Below are positions 29,286 to 38,552 of a stretch of 64,000 nucleotides of DNA, piece by piece. Origin of the DNA: Bog-473 sp963737745 (GTDB lineage Bacteria; Actinomycetota; Acidimicrobiia; Acidimicrobiales; RAAP-2); the NCBI GenBank assembly GCA_963737745.1, contig CAVTTR010000012.1, forward strand, positions 248,001 through 312,000. Direction: 5' to 3'. Each line of letters begins with the position of its first letter. Position 1 is the first letter of the stretch. The translations under genes and the position numbers were made by a program. The notes below the pieces were generated by a model. It had not been told where the DNA came from and searched no databases. It worked only from the letters and a program-made list of their open reading frames with translations.

Positions 29286-30209
29286 CTAGGGCTGAGGCGG
29301 TTGGTCGGCCGGCTCAGCCGTGTTGCGACCCGTCAGCGCAACCTCGATGCGGTCGAGCCGGGCGTCGAGGTCGGTGAGGCGTGCTCCGAGATCCTCGTGG
29401 GCCGCTTGCAGCTGTGCCTTGTTGGCGTCGGTGTGTTCTTGGACGAAGAAGGATGCGACGGTGGCGGTCAAGGTACCGATCAGGCCGATGCCGATCAGCA
29501 TCAGGATCACGGCCACCGCCCGCCCACCCGCAGTGATGGGGAAATGGTCGCCGTAGCCGACCGTGGTGACCGTCACCACGGCCCACCAGAGCGAGTCGGC
29601 GTACGAGTGGATGTTCGAACCGTGGGCATGGTCTTCGAACAGCAGGTCGACCCAGGCGCCCAAGAACACGAGACCGGTGGCCGCCAGCAAGACGCGGAAC
29701 AGGCCACGATGACGCAGAATCGCCGCGAAACGAGCCAACCCTTCGCCCCACAGGACGTTCGCCTCTTCGACCCCGAGCACCCTCCAGACCTGGAATAACG
29801 GGAGGACGACCAGCAGCGGCTCAATGCGGCGGCAGGCGAAGTAGCGCCGGCGGTCCGGCACGACGATGTAGCGGGCCAGGCACTCGAGGACGACCACCAA
29901 CCAAATGACGAAGAGGATGACAACGAATGCTTCGGACGTCGTTCCGGATGAGTTGGTGGTCAGCACGACGATCCCGCACACCGCCCAGGCCAATCCGAGT
30001 ACGGCCATCGGGAAGCGGAGGACGTGCTCAATCCGTTTGAGCTGTTCCCGGCGTCCGTCCGTCGGTCCGCGCCCGTCCTCGGCTGATTGGGCGCGGCGCT
30101 CTGCGGTAGCCAGCTGCCGCGCGATTCTGTCGCGTTCTTGTGACTCGAGTCGGTGGATCCGGTTCAGGGCGGCTGAACTGACCTCGCTGCCTTCTGGTTG
30201 GGGGGCCAC
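29286..30209 (-). CDS. Voltage-gated-type K+ channel (ion transporter family)
   Basis: 307 aa, GTG start. About 60 N-terminal charged residues, then six membrane segments: VLRFPMAVLGLAWAVCGIVVL, FVVILFVIWLVVVLECLA, a third around EPLLVVLPLFQVWRVLG (S4-like region but with few Arg), then RVLLAATGLVFLGAWVDLLF, the pore helix and selectivity filter TVTTVGYGDHF, and VAVILMLIGIGLIGTLTATVASFFV. The C-terminus is a coiled coil (LQAAHEDLGARLTDLDARLDRIE). The filter TVGYGD gives K+ selectivity; the lack of a regular Arg ladder suggests weak voltage sensing. Confidence 0.88.
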   Translation of the reverse strand: MAPQPEGSEVSSAALNRIHRLESQERDRIARQLATAERRAQSAEDGRGPTDGRREQLKRIEHVLRFPMAVLGLAWAVCGIVVLTTNSSGTTSEAFVVILFVIWLVVVLECLARYIVVPDRRRYFACRRIEPLLVVLPLFQVWRVLGVEEANVLWGEGLARFAAILRHRGLFRVLLAATGLVFLGAWVDLLFEDHAHGSNIHSYADSLWWAVVTVTTVGYGDHFPITAGGRAVAVILMLIGIGLIGTLTATVASFFVQEHTDANKAQLQAAHEDLGARLTDLDARLDRIEVALTGRNTAEPADQPPQP

Positions 30210-30277
30210 CAGTGCATGAAGCTAACGCGTCGTGGTTGTGACCTCGGGGACTGGCCGGCCGTCGCGACCATGGCCCC

Positions 30278-30433
30278 ATGGCATCCATCGAAGAACTTCT
30301 CGCTGCGCTCGACGAGCGCCTCATCGACGCGATCAAGGGAAAGTCGAACCCCGACGGCGTCGCGAAGCTGGCCGAGGCCCGGGCCTGGATCACCAATCCC
30401 GATCAGCCCCACGGAGGTTCGCTGTCCACCTAG
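30278..30433 (+). CDS. Small hypothetical protein (51 aa)
   Basis: Starts at ATG 30278 (MASIEELLAALDERLIDAIK) and ends at TAG 30433. Codons are strongly G/C at the third position and the product is a plausible helical peptide: acidic/hydrophobic first half, KLAEARAWITNPDQPHGG second half. No family recognised. Divergent from the K+ channel with 68 bases between. Too small to be certain. Confidence 0.5.
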   Translation: MASIEELLAALDERLIDAIKGKSNPDGVAKLAEARAWITNPDQPHGGSLST

Positions 30434-30537
30434 GCAGGGCGCGTCATGGGCACGTCGTCGTGAGAGACCGCACCCGATCTCCCGAGGGGCGGATATCCCA
30501 TGATTGGCCTGAGCGCGGCACTGCCGGCACTTCTTTC

Positions 30538-30781
30538 TCGAACAATCAACCGATCCGTATCGTTAGGTTATGAACTGCCCCGGAATGGTTGTTCGCCATC
30601 GCCCGGCCGCCCGCCGTCAAGGCCGTGGGCCGACCCCCGAACCGCAGGTGAGCGGGGTTGACGGCGGGCAGGTGGGCTCTCACACTTGCCAGGACCCCGC
30701 CTGCGGGGTCCTCCATGCGTCTTCGAGTTCTTTGGGTTGGGCGATCTGCAACCTAACGATACGGGTCGGTTGATTGTTCGA
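30538..30781. mobile_element. MITE-like element with 32-bp terminal inverted repeats
   Basis: Left end 30538-30569 (TCGAACAATCAACCGATCCG...) and right end 30750-30781 are reverse complements at 31 of 32 positions (one A/G change). The 180-base core has no supported gene but holds a perfect 12-base inverted repeat (GCCCGCCGTCAA at 30609-30620 and its complement at 30658-30669) and a 9-bp hairpin at 30691-30712. No clear target-site duplication is seen at the edges. This is the form of a non-autonomous transposable element. With it, the interval 30434-30924 carries no other gene. Confidence 0.65.
30691..30712. terminator. Strong hairpin inside the MITE-like element
   Basis: Perfect stem AGGACCCCG / CGGGGTCCT with a CCTG loop. 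No T-run follows on either strand, so it could be a terminator-like or purely structural hairpin of the element. Confidence 0.4.
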
Positions 30782-30924
30782 CGAAAATGTGCCCGGACTC
30801 TGGCTGGCCGGTTTGTGAGTCGCCTAAACACGATTGGCCGCTATTCGGGCCACCACATCGCCTCGCCGAGTCCACCCCGTCGAGCCCCTTGTTGCCTTTC
30901 ACGGGTCCCACTACGTTGACCGGG

Positions 30925-31864
30925 ATGCGCTTCGTCACCGGCATGCCCGGGTTGAGCCGGTATCCGCCCTCCGAGCCGACCTGGGCTCCCGAAATGACAG
31001 GCGCCGACATGCAGCGACTCGCTCGCGCCATCGATGACCTTGGCTTCGACGGCGTCTTGGTGCCCGAGCACATCGTGCTGCCTCCGGATCTCGCCGAGAC
31101 GATGGGGGCGCACTGGCCTCACGCACTCACCGCTATGGCCTTCCTGGCCGGGGCCACAAGCCGGGTCACCGTTATCTCGGGCATTGTCATCTTGCCCCTT
31201 CACAACCCGGTCGTACTGGCCAAGGAAATCGCCACCCTCGACGCACTCAGCGGCGGAAGATTGATCATTGCCATTGGCATCGGGCATGCAGCCGAGGAGT
31301 TCGAGGCGGTCGGCGTACCCTTTAATCAGCGCGGCCGAATGGCCGACGAGTACCTCGAAGCCATGCGCGTCCTTTGGACAGAGGAGGAGCCCGCGTTCGA
31401 CGGGCGTTTCGTCCGGTTCGACGACATTCGATTCGAGCCGAAACCACTCCAGCGGCCGCATCCTCCCATCTGGATCGGTGGCAATTCTCCCGCCTCGCTG
31501 CGGCGTGCCGCACGCTGGCAAGGTTGGTTCCCTTGGCTGATCACGCCGGCTGAACTCCCCTCTCGTCTGGCCGACCTACGGAACGATCCGGCCTTTCGGT
31601 GACGACGGGCGCCCGTTCGACGTGATGATGACGCTGTCTCCCATACGGGTCAACGAGAAGGATCACCGACCGCTGGACGCCAATACCGACGAGCCCGCTC
31701 CGCTGACCGACGCCCAAGCGATGGTGGACGACATCGGAGCCATGGCCGACCTCGGGGTCACCTGGATGCCGGTACCTCTCCTCGGTCCCCCGGCGCGCTC
31801 TCTCGATGAACACATTGAGCGGCTGGCGCAGGTGACGAGCGAGGTCCTCTCGCACTTTCGTTAA
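30925..31864 (+). CDS. LLM class F420-dependent oxidoreductase (frame broken once)
   Basis: Corrected product about 312 aa with the TIM-barrel pattern of luciferase-like F420 enzymes: ARAIDDLGFDGVLVPEHIVLP, PHALTAMAFLAGATSRVTV, ISGIVILPLHNPVVLAKEIATLD, SGGRLIIAIGIGHAAEEFEA, then RPHPPIWIGGNSPASLRRAAR. An extra base near 31600 breaks the frame after LRNDPAF; the restored sequence GDDGRPFDVMMTLS leads to the C-terminal helix at 31864. Likely uses F420H2, for which fbiC at the start of the window supplies FO. Substrate unknown. Span 3n+1. Start ATG 30925 lies 143 bases past the MITE-like element. Confidence 0.82.
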
Positions 31865-31921
31865 GCGAGGTCTCGCTCAGGCCGTCAGGGCCCTACGTCC
31901 TCGCCCTACGTCCCCGCGATT

Positions 31922-32698
31922 CTACGTTCCTGCCGTTTCGTTGTCGGGTGCGGCAGTCGGCGCCGGCGCTGCGGCCAGAGCGTCGGGTGCTGGTGGCGTG
32001 GCAACGCCGAGCTCGGCCTTGAGGGCGGCGAGCTCATTGTCGACCGAGGCGGCCTGGCCGACCTGATCCAACTCCTTTTGAATGTCGTCGCCCCCGCCAC
32101 CGACATCTTCGAGCACGCCGGACTCGAGCAGCTCGTCAAGGGCGCCTGAGCGTGCCTGCATGGTGGCGATCTTGTCTTGGGCCCGCTGGAGGGAGGCGCC
32201 TGAATCGTTGAAGGATTTCGAGATACCGGCCGTGCTCTCGTTCACCGAGGTGATCGCCTTGGCCGCGGTGTACTCCGCCTTGAGCGTCTCTTTCTGTGTA
32301 CGGAACTGGTTGACACGCGTCTGGAGGGCGGCCAACGTCTTCGTCAGCTTCTCCTCCTCTTCGGTCATCTGAACCCGCTGCGGTTCCATACTGTCGATCT
32401 GCTGTTGGGCCGCTGCCTTTCGTGAGAGAGCCTCCTTGGCCAAGTCCTCACGTCCTTGTCCGAGGGCCGCCTTCGCCTGATCCTGCAGGTGATCGATGGT
32501 GTGTTGGAACTGTTGCTCCTGCAGCTCGATGTTCTTACGCGAGCCGGCCAGGTCGACCAGCGCCCGCCGCACCTGGGTGATCTGCTCCAGCATCTTCTCG
32601 TAGGAGAGGTCGAGCATCTCGTCGGGCTTCTCGGCCGCGTCGAGGGCCTTGTTGGCCTTGGCCTGTGCGATGTCATGTGCCCGCTGAAAGATGCCCAT
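31922..32698 (-). CDS. pspA: PspA/IM30 (phage shock protein A) family protein
   Basis: 258 aa. Almost entirely coiled coil, starting with the membrane-contact helix MGIFQRAHDIAQAKANKAL and continuing through QITQVRRALVDLAGSRKNIE, HTIDHLQDQAKAALGQGRED and RVNQFRTQKETLKAEYTAAK. PspA proteins are ESCRT-III-like and repair or guard the cytoplasmic membrane under stress. The C-terminus is an Ala/Pro-rich disordered tail. Convergent with the LLM gene. No other psp gene is adjacent. Confidence 0.9.
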   Translation of the reverse strand: MGIFQRAHDIAQAKANKALDAAEKPDEMLDLSYEKMLEQITQVRRALVDLAGSRKNIELQEQQFQHTIDHLQDQAKAALGQGREDLAKEALSRKAAAQQQIDSMEPQRVQMTEEEEKLTKTLAALQTRVNQFRTQKETLKAEYTAAKAITSVNESTAGISKSFNDSGASLQRAQDKIATMQARSGALDELLESGVLEDVGGGGDDIQKELDQVGQAASVDNELAALKAELGVATPPAPDALAAAPAPTAAPDNETAGT

Positions 32699-33236
32699 GT
32701 TCCCTCCCTCGGGATCGGCGACTAACTCGCAGAATAGATCTGATCCTCGCGTGACGGGGTAGCGTCCCAGCTCAGGGTGACCCCGACGCTAAATTACTCG
32801 AGTGTCCTCCACTTCCTCACGGATCGGGCCCGTATGTGCCTGGTCGGAGGACACCAAACCGGGGCACGGACCCGGAACTTCGACCTTCACCCCATTTCTG
32901 ACACCTAAATGATCGATGAGGCGCATGTCGGCGGCCCAACTCGGACCCCGGTTCGAGATTGGTCTCGCACACGTGGACATCACTAGGTGGACATGAGCGA
33001 CTCTTCGCCGCCCCAGCTCGGGGGCGCTCCCTCGCCGCCGTCCACTCCGGCCGAGCGAACAGCGGAGCGCCGAAGGCAAGAGGCGCTCCAGGCCCAGCAA
33101 AAGGGGCGCAGGCCCAAGAAGAGGTGCGACAGGCCCACCTTGAGGCGCTACGACCCAGAAAAAACGCACCCGGCAAAAGGGTCCACGCCACGGTCGACGG
33201 CGCCGCAGCCGGCAACGGCACCGATTACCGAACTGG

Positions 33237-34188
33237 TTGGCCCTCATCGGGTGGATCGTCGTGGTGGCCCTCGGCATTGTGGCACTTATGCGGATATTCG
33301 CCTGGGACGATGTCGAGATCTTCGCTGCGCTTAACACCGTTGCCGCATTCATTTATCTTCCGGCGTGGATCGTGGCCATCGTGGGCGGACTGGGTCGGCG
33401 GTTCATCTTGGCGGGAGCTGCTGTCCTCATTGTGGTGGCCCAACTCGTTTTCGTCCTGCCCGAGTTCACCGCAGCTCAGCCCGTTCCCCGTTGGGCCGCA
33501 ACAGCGCCAACCATCCGCCTGCTCGACGCCAACGTCTATTACCAAAACGGCTCTGGGATGTCCGGCTATGCCCGTGAGATCAAGTCATATGACCCGCAAC
33601 TGGTAACCATGGAAGAGGCCACGCCACGCCTCGTCGGACAACTCAAGGCGAGCGGTGCCCTGGCCGGCCTTCCCTATGACGAGGAGGTGTCGCTCCTGTC
33701 GCCCAGGGCCTTCTTCGTGGCCTCGGCGTACAGGTTGTCGGGCACTCATGTCGTCTATTACGACGGCCTCCCGCTCCTCGTTGAGACCACGATCGATCTG
33801 CCTTCGGGGCCCCAACCATTGTGGGTCCTTCACACCACCGCACCTCTCCCCAGTTCCTTCGGCACGTGGCAGACCGAACTCGCCCACATTGCCAAGCTCG
33901 TGAAAGAACGTGGAACCCACCGCCTCTTGCTGGTGGGCGACTTCAATGCCACCTGGGGCAACAAAGGCTTCCGATCCATTCTGAGCGATGGGATGACCGA
34001 TGCCGCGGCGGCGCGCGGAAAGGCACTCGATATGACCTGGTCACAACTCAAGCGTCCCCTCCCCCCGCTGGTCCGGATCGATCACGTGCTGACGGGACCG
34101 GGTGTCGCAGCCACCAAAATCCGCACCGACGCCGGTCCCGGCAGTGATCACCGCGGACTTGTTGACCACATTGGCCGTCCGGGAGTAA
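33237..34188 (+). CDS. Membrane-anchored endonuclease/exonuclease/phosphatase family protein (frame broken near the end)
   Basis: About 317 aa. Three N-terminal membrane helices (IVVVALGIVALMRIF, FIYLPAWIVAIVGGL, LAGAAVLIVVAQLVFVLP), then the EEP fold: LLDANVYYQNGS (Asn), VTMEEATP (Glu metal ligand), LHTTAPLP (His), LLVGDFNATWGN (D-x-N), RIDHVL and GPGSDHRGL (catalytic His). Right after SDHRGL an extra base breaks the frame; the restored end TLAVRE stops at 34188, the normal place, whereas the raw frame runs on to 34454. The true start is likely upstream: an ATG at 32993 opens a Pro/Arg/Lys-rich cytosolic segment in another frame that would join with one more indel. Confidence 0.8.
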
Positions 34189-34500
34189 CGGCCGAAATCC
34201 AACGCCTTCGCGTGTCGATACCGCTGGTGGGCACGACTAGATTTTTCTGTGCCGGTCAACGCTCGACCGGGGAGAGCGCACCCCCGTTGCGCTCTGCTCC
34301 GCTGTTTCAACCCGCAAGGCGAAATGAATCACTACGAGCACGTTCGAAACAGACGCAGGGCCAGACACCCAAGATGCACGGCTATGCCCACCCTGCGCAC
34401 TGCCGAGGACCCCGTTCCTTCAACTGCGCAATGCTGCCTCGCCGCAAGAAATAGCGATCCGACCGAGCAACGCTTCCGGTCGGCCGTGTGAGGTGGGCGG
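34189..34500 (+). other. Gene-free interval
   Basis: After the EEP stop I see no coding pattern. The forward open frame to 34454 is only the wrong-frame run-on of the EEP gene. No promoter or repeat recognised. Confidence 0.5.
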
Positions 34501-34665
34501 GTGACGCACGACCCACTCACCGATTGGTCGACACCCCGTTACGGACAGCGATTTCCTTGCTGTCCAATGGTCAAGATCACCCAACTTCAGGGCGAGGTGC
34601 GGTGCTACTTGCTTCCCGAACATGATGGTGAGCACTGCTCAGCCGAATGGATGGAATGGAGCTAG
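34501..34665 (+). CDS. Small Cys/His protein, paralogue of the protein at 41665
   Basis: 54 aa from GTG 34501. The core CPMVKITQLQGEVRC followed by YLLPEHDGEH gives C-x13-C-x5-H-x3-H. The protein at 41665-41862 has CPWIKITQLRGERWC and VLPAEHQPDH with the same spacing, which is strong evidence that both short frames are translated. The C-x-L-P-x-x-H-x-x-x-H ending is a recurring motif in small actinobacterial proteins and probably binds zinc. Function unknown. Confidence 0.6.
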   Translation: MTHDPLTDWSTPRYGQRFPCCPMVKITQLQGEVRCYLLPEHDGEHCSAEWMEWS

Positions 34666-34727
34666 ACACCCCCCAGTTCATGCCGTCACAACAGCAAGTT
34701 GGGCACTCATTGGGCGTTCATTGAGCC

Positions 34728-35072
34728 GTGCCAAATAGCGTGACTGATGTGACTGTGCGTCAGAAGCTGGATGAGCTGACTTCCGAGCCGCCTGTGGGTG
34801 ACCTCGGCTACCCGGCTGATCAGAGACTCGTGGCCAGCATCATGCTCGGACTCCAGCTGCTCGCCGACGAGATCGACAATTTAAAGCGCCGTCCCGACGC
34901 GCCCGATCACGGTGGCAATGGTTACGACGAAGGGTCTGGTTACGAGGCCGAGGTGTGGATGACGACGGTGTGGACTGACAACGGTGTGGATGACCTCGCC
35001 TCACAGCTCCAGGAGCTGACCGACCAACTCAAGAAGCTGACCAAAGCAGTGAAGAAGACTGGAAAGCGGTAA
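34728..35072 (+). CDS. Hypothetical protein with C-terminal coiled coil
   Basis: 114 aa, GTG start. N-terminal part RQKLDELTSEPPVGDLGYPADQ and VASIMLGLQLLADEIDNLKRR are helical; a Gly/Asp/Tyr-rich linker follows; the end (LASQLQELTDQLKKLTKAV) is a short coiled coil with a basic tail KKTGKR. No family recognised. Codon use is a little less G/C-rich than in housekeeping neighbours, as in the rest of the 33-48 kb stretch. Confidence 0.55.
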   Translation: MPNSVTDVTVRQKLDELTSEPPVGDLGYPADQRLVASIMLGLQLLADEIDNLKRRPDAPDHGGNGYDEGSGYEAEVWMTTVWTDNGVDDLASQLQELTDQLKKLTKAVKKTGKR

Positions 35073-35156
35073 TACCGACCCTCTGGAGTCGATCGTGGCC
35101 AGGTCGGTGGGGTCCGCTCTCCCCACCTCAGCCCGGAACGGCCTCAGTGCAAGGCC

Positions 35157-35565
35157 TCAGTTCAACGATCGGATCATCGCTGGGGGGCGGTTGTTGCCCT
35201 CGAGAATATGGAGTGCATCGTTGATCAGCGTCCTGGCACCGCACTTGGCCTGGCGACTGGCCCGCACGACCAGGCCGCGCAAATAGGAAGCCAAATTCGA
35301 GTACGTCGAGGCGGGAATTGACGCCACAGATCGGAATGGGTTCGGTGGCCGGGGCAATGCCGGCGGCCCGAATGAGCGCATCTCTCATGGCCAACATCGC
35401 CATCACGGCCTCGTCAAGTGTCACTTCGCTGTGGCTGATCCAGTAGGAAACTCCCAGTTCAAGGCACAGTTCTTCCTCGAAGTAACCGATTTCCATCAGG
35501 CCGTTCAGCACGAGCGGAGCGAAATCCGCCCGCTGGTGGGGCTTGCAAACCGAGAGGGCAGCCAT
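35157..35565 (-). CDS. Hypothetical protein (frame broken once)
   Basis: Corrected product about 136 aa from ATG 35565: MAALSVCKPHQRADFAPLVL, GYFEEELCLELGVSYWIS, LDEAVMAMLAMRDALIRAAG, then after an extra base in a short T run near 35315 the frame resumes as LASYLRGLVVRASRQAKCGA and ends with ALHILEGNNRPPAMIRSLN. Span 3n+1. Mostly helical, no recognised family. Divergent from ku (67 bases between starts), so it may share its regulation. Confidence 0.5.
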
Positions 35566-35632
35566 AGAGCCAGTTTGCCGAAGGGGTGTATCAGAGTGGT
35601 GGATCGCGCCTGAACTGGGTAAAGATTGCGTC

Positions 35633-36596
35633 ATGCCACGTACGATCTGGAAAGGCTCCCTCAGCTTCGGGTTGGTCAACGTCCCCGTCGGCGTCTACCC
35701 GGCGACGCAGGACAAGAGCATTCACTTCAACCAGTTCGAGCGGGACACCTCGGACCGCATCCGCTACAAGAAGGTCAACGAGCGGACCGGAAAAGAGGTT
35801 GAAGGGGCCAATATCGTCAAGGGCGTGGACCTCGGTGGGGGCGAATACGTGATCCTCACCGATGAAGAGCTGGCGTCCGCCGAGCCCCAGCGATCGAAGT
35901 ACATCGAGATAACGGATTTCGTTTCCCTCGATGACATCGATCCCGTGTACTACAACACGACGTACTACCTCGCTCCCGAGGGTGACGCCGCTCGCAAGGC
36001 GTACTCACTTCTTCGCCAAGCGATGCAGGAGGCGGGAAAGGTTGCCATCGCCACGTTCGTCATGCGCAACAAGGAGTATCTCGTCGCGATTCGACCCGAA
36101 GCCGACGTGCTCGCTCTCGAGACGATGTACTTCCACGACGAAGTGCGCTCCCCCTCAAGTGAGCTCCCGAACCTGCCGGGATCTGACGAGGCCAGCGACC
36201 AGGAACTGAAGATGGCCAACCTTCTCATCGGATCAATGGAATCCGATTGGGAGCCAGAGCGGTATCACGACACGCACAGGGCGAAGGTCGAGGCTCTCAT
36301 TGAGGAGAAGGCGCAGGGCAAGACGATTGAGTTGGTCAAGGAAGCGCCTGCCACCAAGGTGATCGACCTCATGGAGGCGCTGAGTGCGAGCATCAAGGCG
36401 AAGTCGGGTGCCACTCCCCGCCCATCGGAATCAGAAGCGGAAACAACTGCCGCCACCAAGCCGGCCACAAAGTCAGCCACGGCCAAGCGGGCCAACAATC
36501 AGCCGCCGCCAAGTCAGCGACGGCAAGATTACGGCGACCAAGAAGGTGACCAAGGTTCCCGCTGCGAAGCCTGCCACTCGGCGAAAGGCCTCGTAG
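35633..36596 (+). CDS. ku: Non-homologous end joining protein Ku (frame broken near the C-terminus)
   Basis: About 320 aa. Binds DNA double-strand ends as a homodimer and recruits LigD. N-terminus MPRTIWKGSLSFGLVNVPV is the family start; other motifs are ERTGKEVEGANIVKG, YYNTTYYLAPEGDAARKAY, KVAIATFVMRNKEYLVAIRP and SMESDWEPERYHDTHR. The C-terminal tail is Ala/Lys-rich, as in actinobacterial Ku. The frame breaks near 36500 (GCC repeat); the restored tail reads KKVTKVPAAKPATRRKAS and stops at 36596. Without the correction the frame runs falsely to 36928 through a GT-rich repeat. No ligD is in the window. Span 3n+1. Confidence 0.92.
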
Positions 36597-36689
36597 TCCG
36601 CTTTTCGATCGTTTCCCCGAATACCGCAGCTTTACTTCCGGCGCTACGTTCAGCGACGCGGAATACCGAAGCTTGCCCGTATCTATCGG

Positions 36690-37411
36690 GAGGACCCCAG
36701 CTCGGAATCGTATCCAGTAGGGGTGTGTCGTTCTGGCGGGGGGCTCGTGGTGGTCGTTTGGCGGGTCGGGTCGTCGTGGTCGTGGTTTCTCGCGGCGGTC
36801 TCGTGGTCGTGGTGTGTCGCGGTGGGCTAGTGGTCGTGGTGGTCGGGCTCGTGGTGGTGGTCGGCGGGACTGTCGTCGTGGTCGTAGTCGGTGGAGGGTT
36901 CGTGGTCGTAGACGGCGGGGGGAAGTAGAAGACCGGTGTGGTCGTTGTCGTGGTCGTCGGCGGCGGGGAAAGAAGAAGCTCGGCGCTGTCGTGGTCGTCG
37001 TGTTACCCGAAGTGCGTGAGGTGGTCGAACTGCTGGGGGTGGTCTGGGTCAGGATGAGCGGGAAACCGATCGTCAGCGGGGAGGTCACCACCTTGGGGGC
37101 GGAGGTGTCAGTTGTCTTCTTGTCCTTGACTGCGGCGTCGCCCCGGCAATGACGGTGGTGGTCGAGACGGTGGACTGCGGGGGCTGTGGGAGCACGGGGT
37201 CCTGCTCGCCCGACGTCGTGGTCACCTGATCGTCTGTCCGTGTCGCCGAACTCGGGATATGCGTGGGATTGGGCGGAGGTGCGGACGTTGGCGTCTGGTC
37301 GTCTCGACCGTTCACCAGCGCAAATGCCACGACTGCGCCGACGACGACTACCGCCGCCAGCGTATATTCTGCTCGACGGTCGCCTCTTTCGTATCGACCT
37401 CTTCTGAACAT
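36690..37411 (-). CDS. Single-pass membrane protein with long Thr/Pro repeat (frame broken)
   Basis: Starts at ATG 37411: MFRRGRYERGDRRAEYTLAA, a basic cytosolic end, then the membrane helix LAAVVVVGAVVAFALV, then a Thr/Ser/Pro-rich outer part. Frame changes near 37145 (restored: AAVKDKKTTDTSAPKVVTSP) and near 36965. The restored last part is almost only Thr and Pro (PPPTTTTTTP, STTTNPPPTTTTTT), coded by the GTGGTCGTGGT-type repeats seen on the plus strand at 36760-36960. Such tails span the cell wall and are often glycosylated in actinobacteria. The exact stop is uncertain (about 36690, or further inside the ku 3' end). Confidence 0.5.
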
Positions 37412-37734
37412 ACTGGGGGGAATCCTTCTCGAATCTGGGACCGCCCGATCCCGGCAGGATGACAGCAAGACCGTAGCCCGGCTTAGCCGCGAGGACCAGT
37501 GCCGCGTATTCCCGCAGGCTAGTGGCTCTTAGAGGCTTCCCATTCGTGGACATCGGTTATCCTCACTGCTACCGCAGTTGCGTCGCAGTGGGCCACCTGG
37601 CATGCCGGACGGTCGTGCAGCGTACCACGTTGTCCTGGACCAAACCGCTTTAACGAAGCCGTCTGGTGCCAGCCCGAAGGATCAGCTGCGAGATTGTTGA
37701 ACACGACGAGAGGAGGTCTCCCGACTGATCTCGG
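37412..37734. other. Gene-poor interval between two minus-strand genes
   Basis: A 61-codon minus-strand frame (37519-37704, starting MFNNLAADPSG) is open but has no family match or ribosome-binding site that convinces me. No hairpin or repeat of note. Confidence 0.4.
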
Positions 37735-38454
37735 TTACCCGGGTCGCTCAGGGCCTTCAAAGACGGCGGAATCACCGCTCCGGGGATGGACGATGGACTC
37801 GGCGACCTTTCGGAGCTTGATGTTTAGCCGCTGCGAGGCCCGCCGCAAGGCGTCGAGAGCGCCGGCTTCGGTCATGTCCTGACGAACCATCAACAGTCCT
37901 ACAGCTTGGCCGATCAGCTGGCGCGTGATCATCCCGGCCTTGAGATTCTCGATCATCTGCGACGTCGACCAGGCCACCGCTGCATGGGCGGCGAAGACTG
38001 TGGCAATTGCCACGTCCCGATCGTCGAAAGCCTCGGTCTGCGTCGAATAGAGATTGAGCGCGCCCATCGTCCCTTCCGTGTAGAGGCGAAGAGAGAGGAT
38101 GCTCTCGATTCCTGACTCTGCGACGGCGCGCGGAGTGAAGGTCGGCCACCGCTTCTCCCTCGAGAGGGCGCCCGTTTGGAACACCGGCGCTCCTTAATTG
38201 CGTCAACGCAAGGCCCCTCCCCGGTCTCTGATTGAATCCGGTCGATAATGACCGGCACCTCGTCGCTCGAGGCGGGTGAGGTGACCGTGTTTCCCTTCAA
38301 TGACCGAAATGCCTGCGTGCTCGCACCCGTCGATCGTCGCCACGGCTAGTGAGACGATGCGCTGTAGCGTGGCCTGTGGATCCGCTTCGGCAAAAAGAAT
38401 CCGGGCTATTTCGCCGAACTCCTTCGCCAACTCAATGTCGGCGTCGTCTGCCAT
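37735..38454 (-). CDS. GAF and ANTAR domain protein (frame broken twice)
   Basis: Corrected product about 239 aa. N-terminal GAF domain: ELAKEFGEIARILFAEADPQ, RIVSLAVATIDGCEHAGISV, then (after a break near 38275) IDRIQSETGEGPCVDAI, then (after a break near 38190) VFQTGALSREKRWPTF and MGALNLYSTQTEAFDDRDVA. C-terminal ANTAR domain: MITRQLIGQAVGLLMVRQDM and ALDALRRASQRLNIKLRKVA. ANTAR domains bind paired RNA hairpins and act as antiterminators; GAF senses a small ligand. This type is common in actinobacteria as an RNA-binding stress regulator. The two frame changes cancel in length (720 bases). Confidence 0.85.
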
Positions 38455-38552
38455 CCCTACGACGGTAGCCGTAGTCCGTCACTCTTCCTGGGCGTGGCCC
38501 GTGTTTGCCCCCTCTTATTCTCGGCTGCCTTCCGCAACGGGGGTACAGATCG

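Noticed and set aside
33237..34454. EEP protein read as 405 aa to 34454
   Set aside because: The last 90 residues are Arg/Pro-rich without family pattern; the normal C-terminus appears in the next frame and stops at 34188.
35633..36928. Ku read to 36928 with a Val/Gly-rich tail
   Set aside because: The tail is a wrong-frame translation of the GT-rich repeat; the Lys-rich Ku end is in another frame and stops at 36596.
36760..36960. GT-rich short repeats that resemble a repeat array
   Set aside because: Unit length is irregular and there are no spacers; it is the antisense of a Thr/Pro-coding tail, not a CRISPR array.
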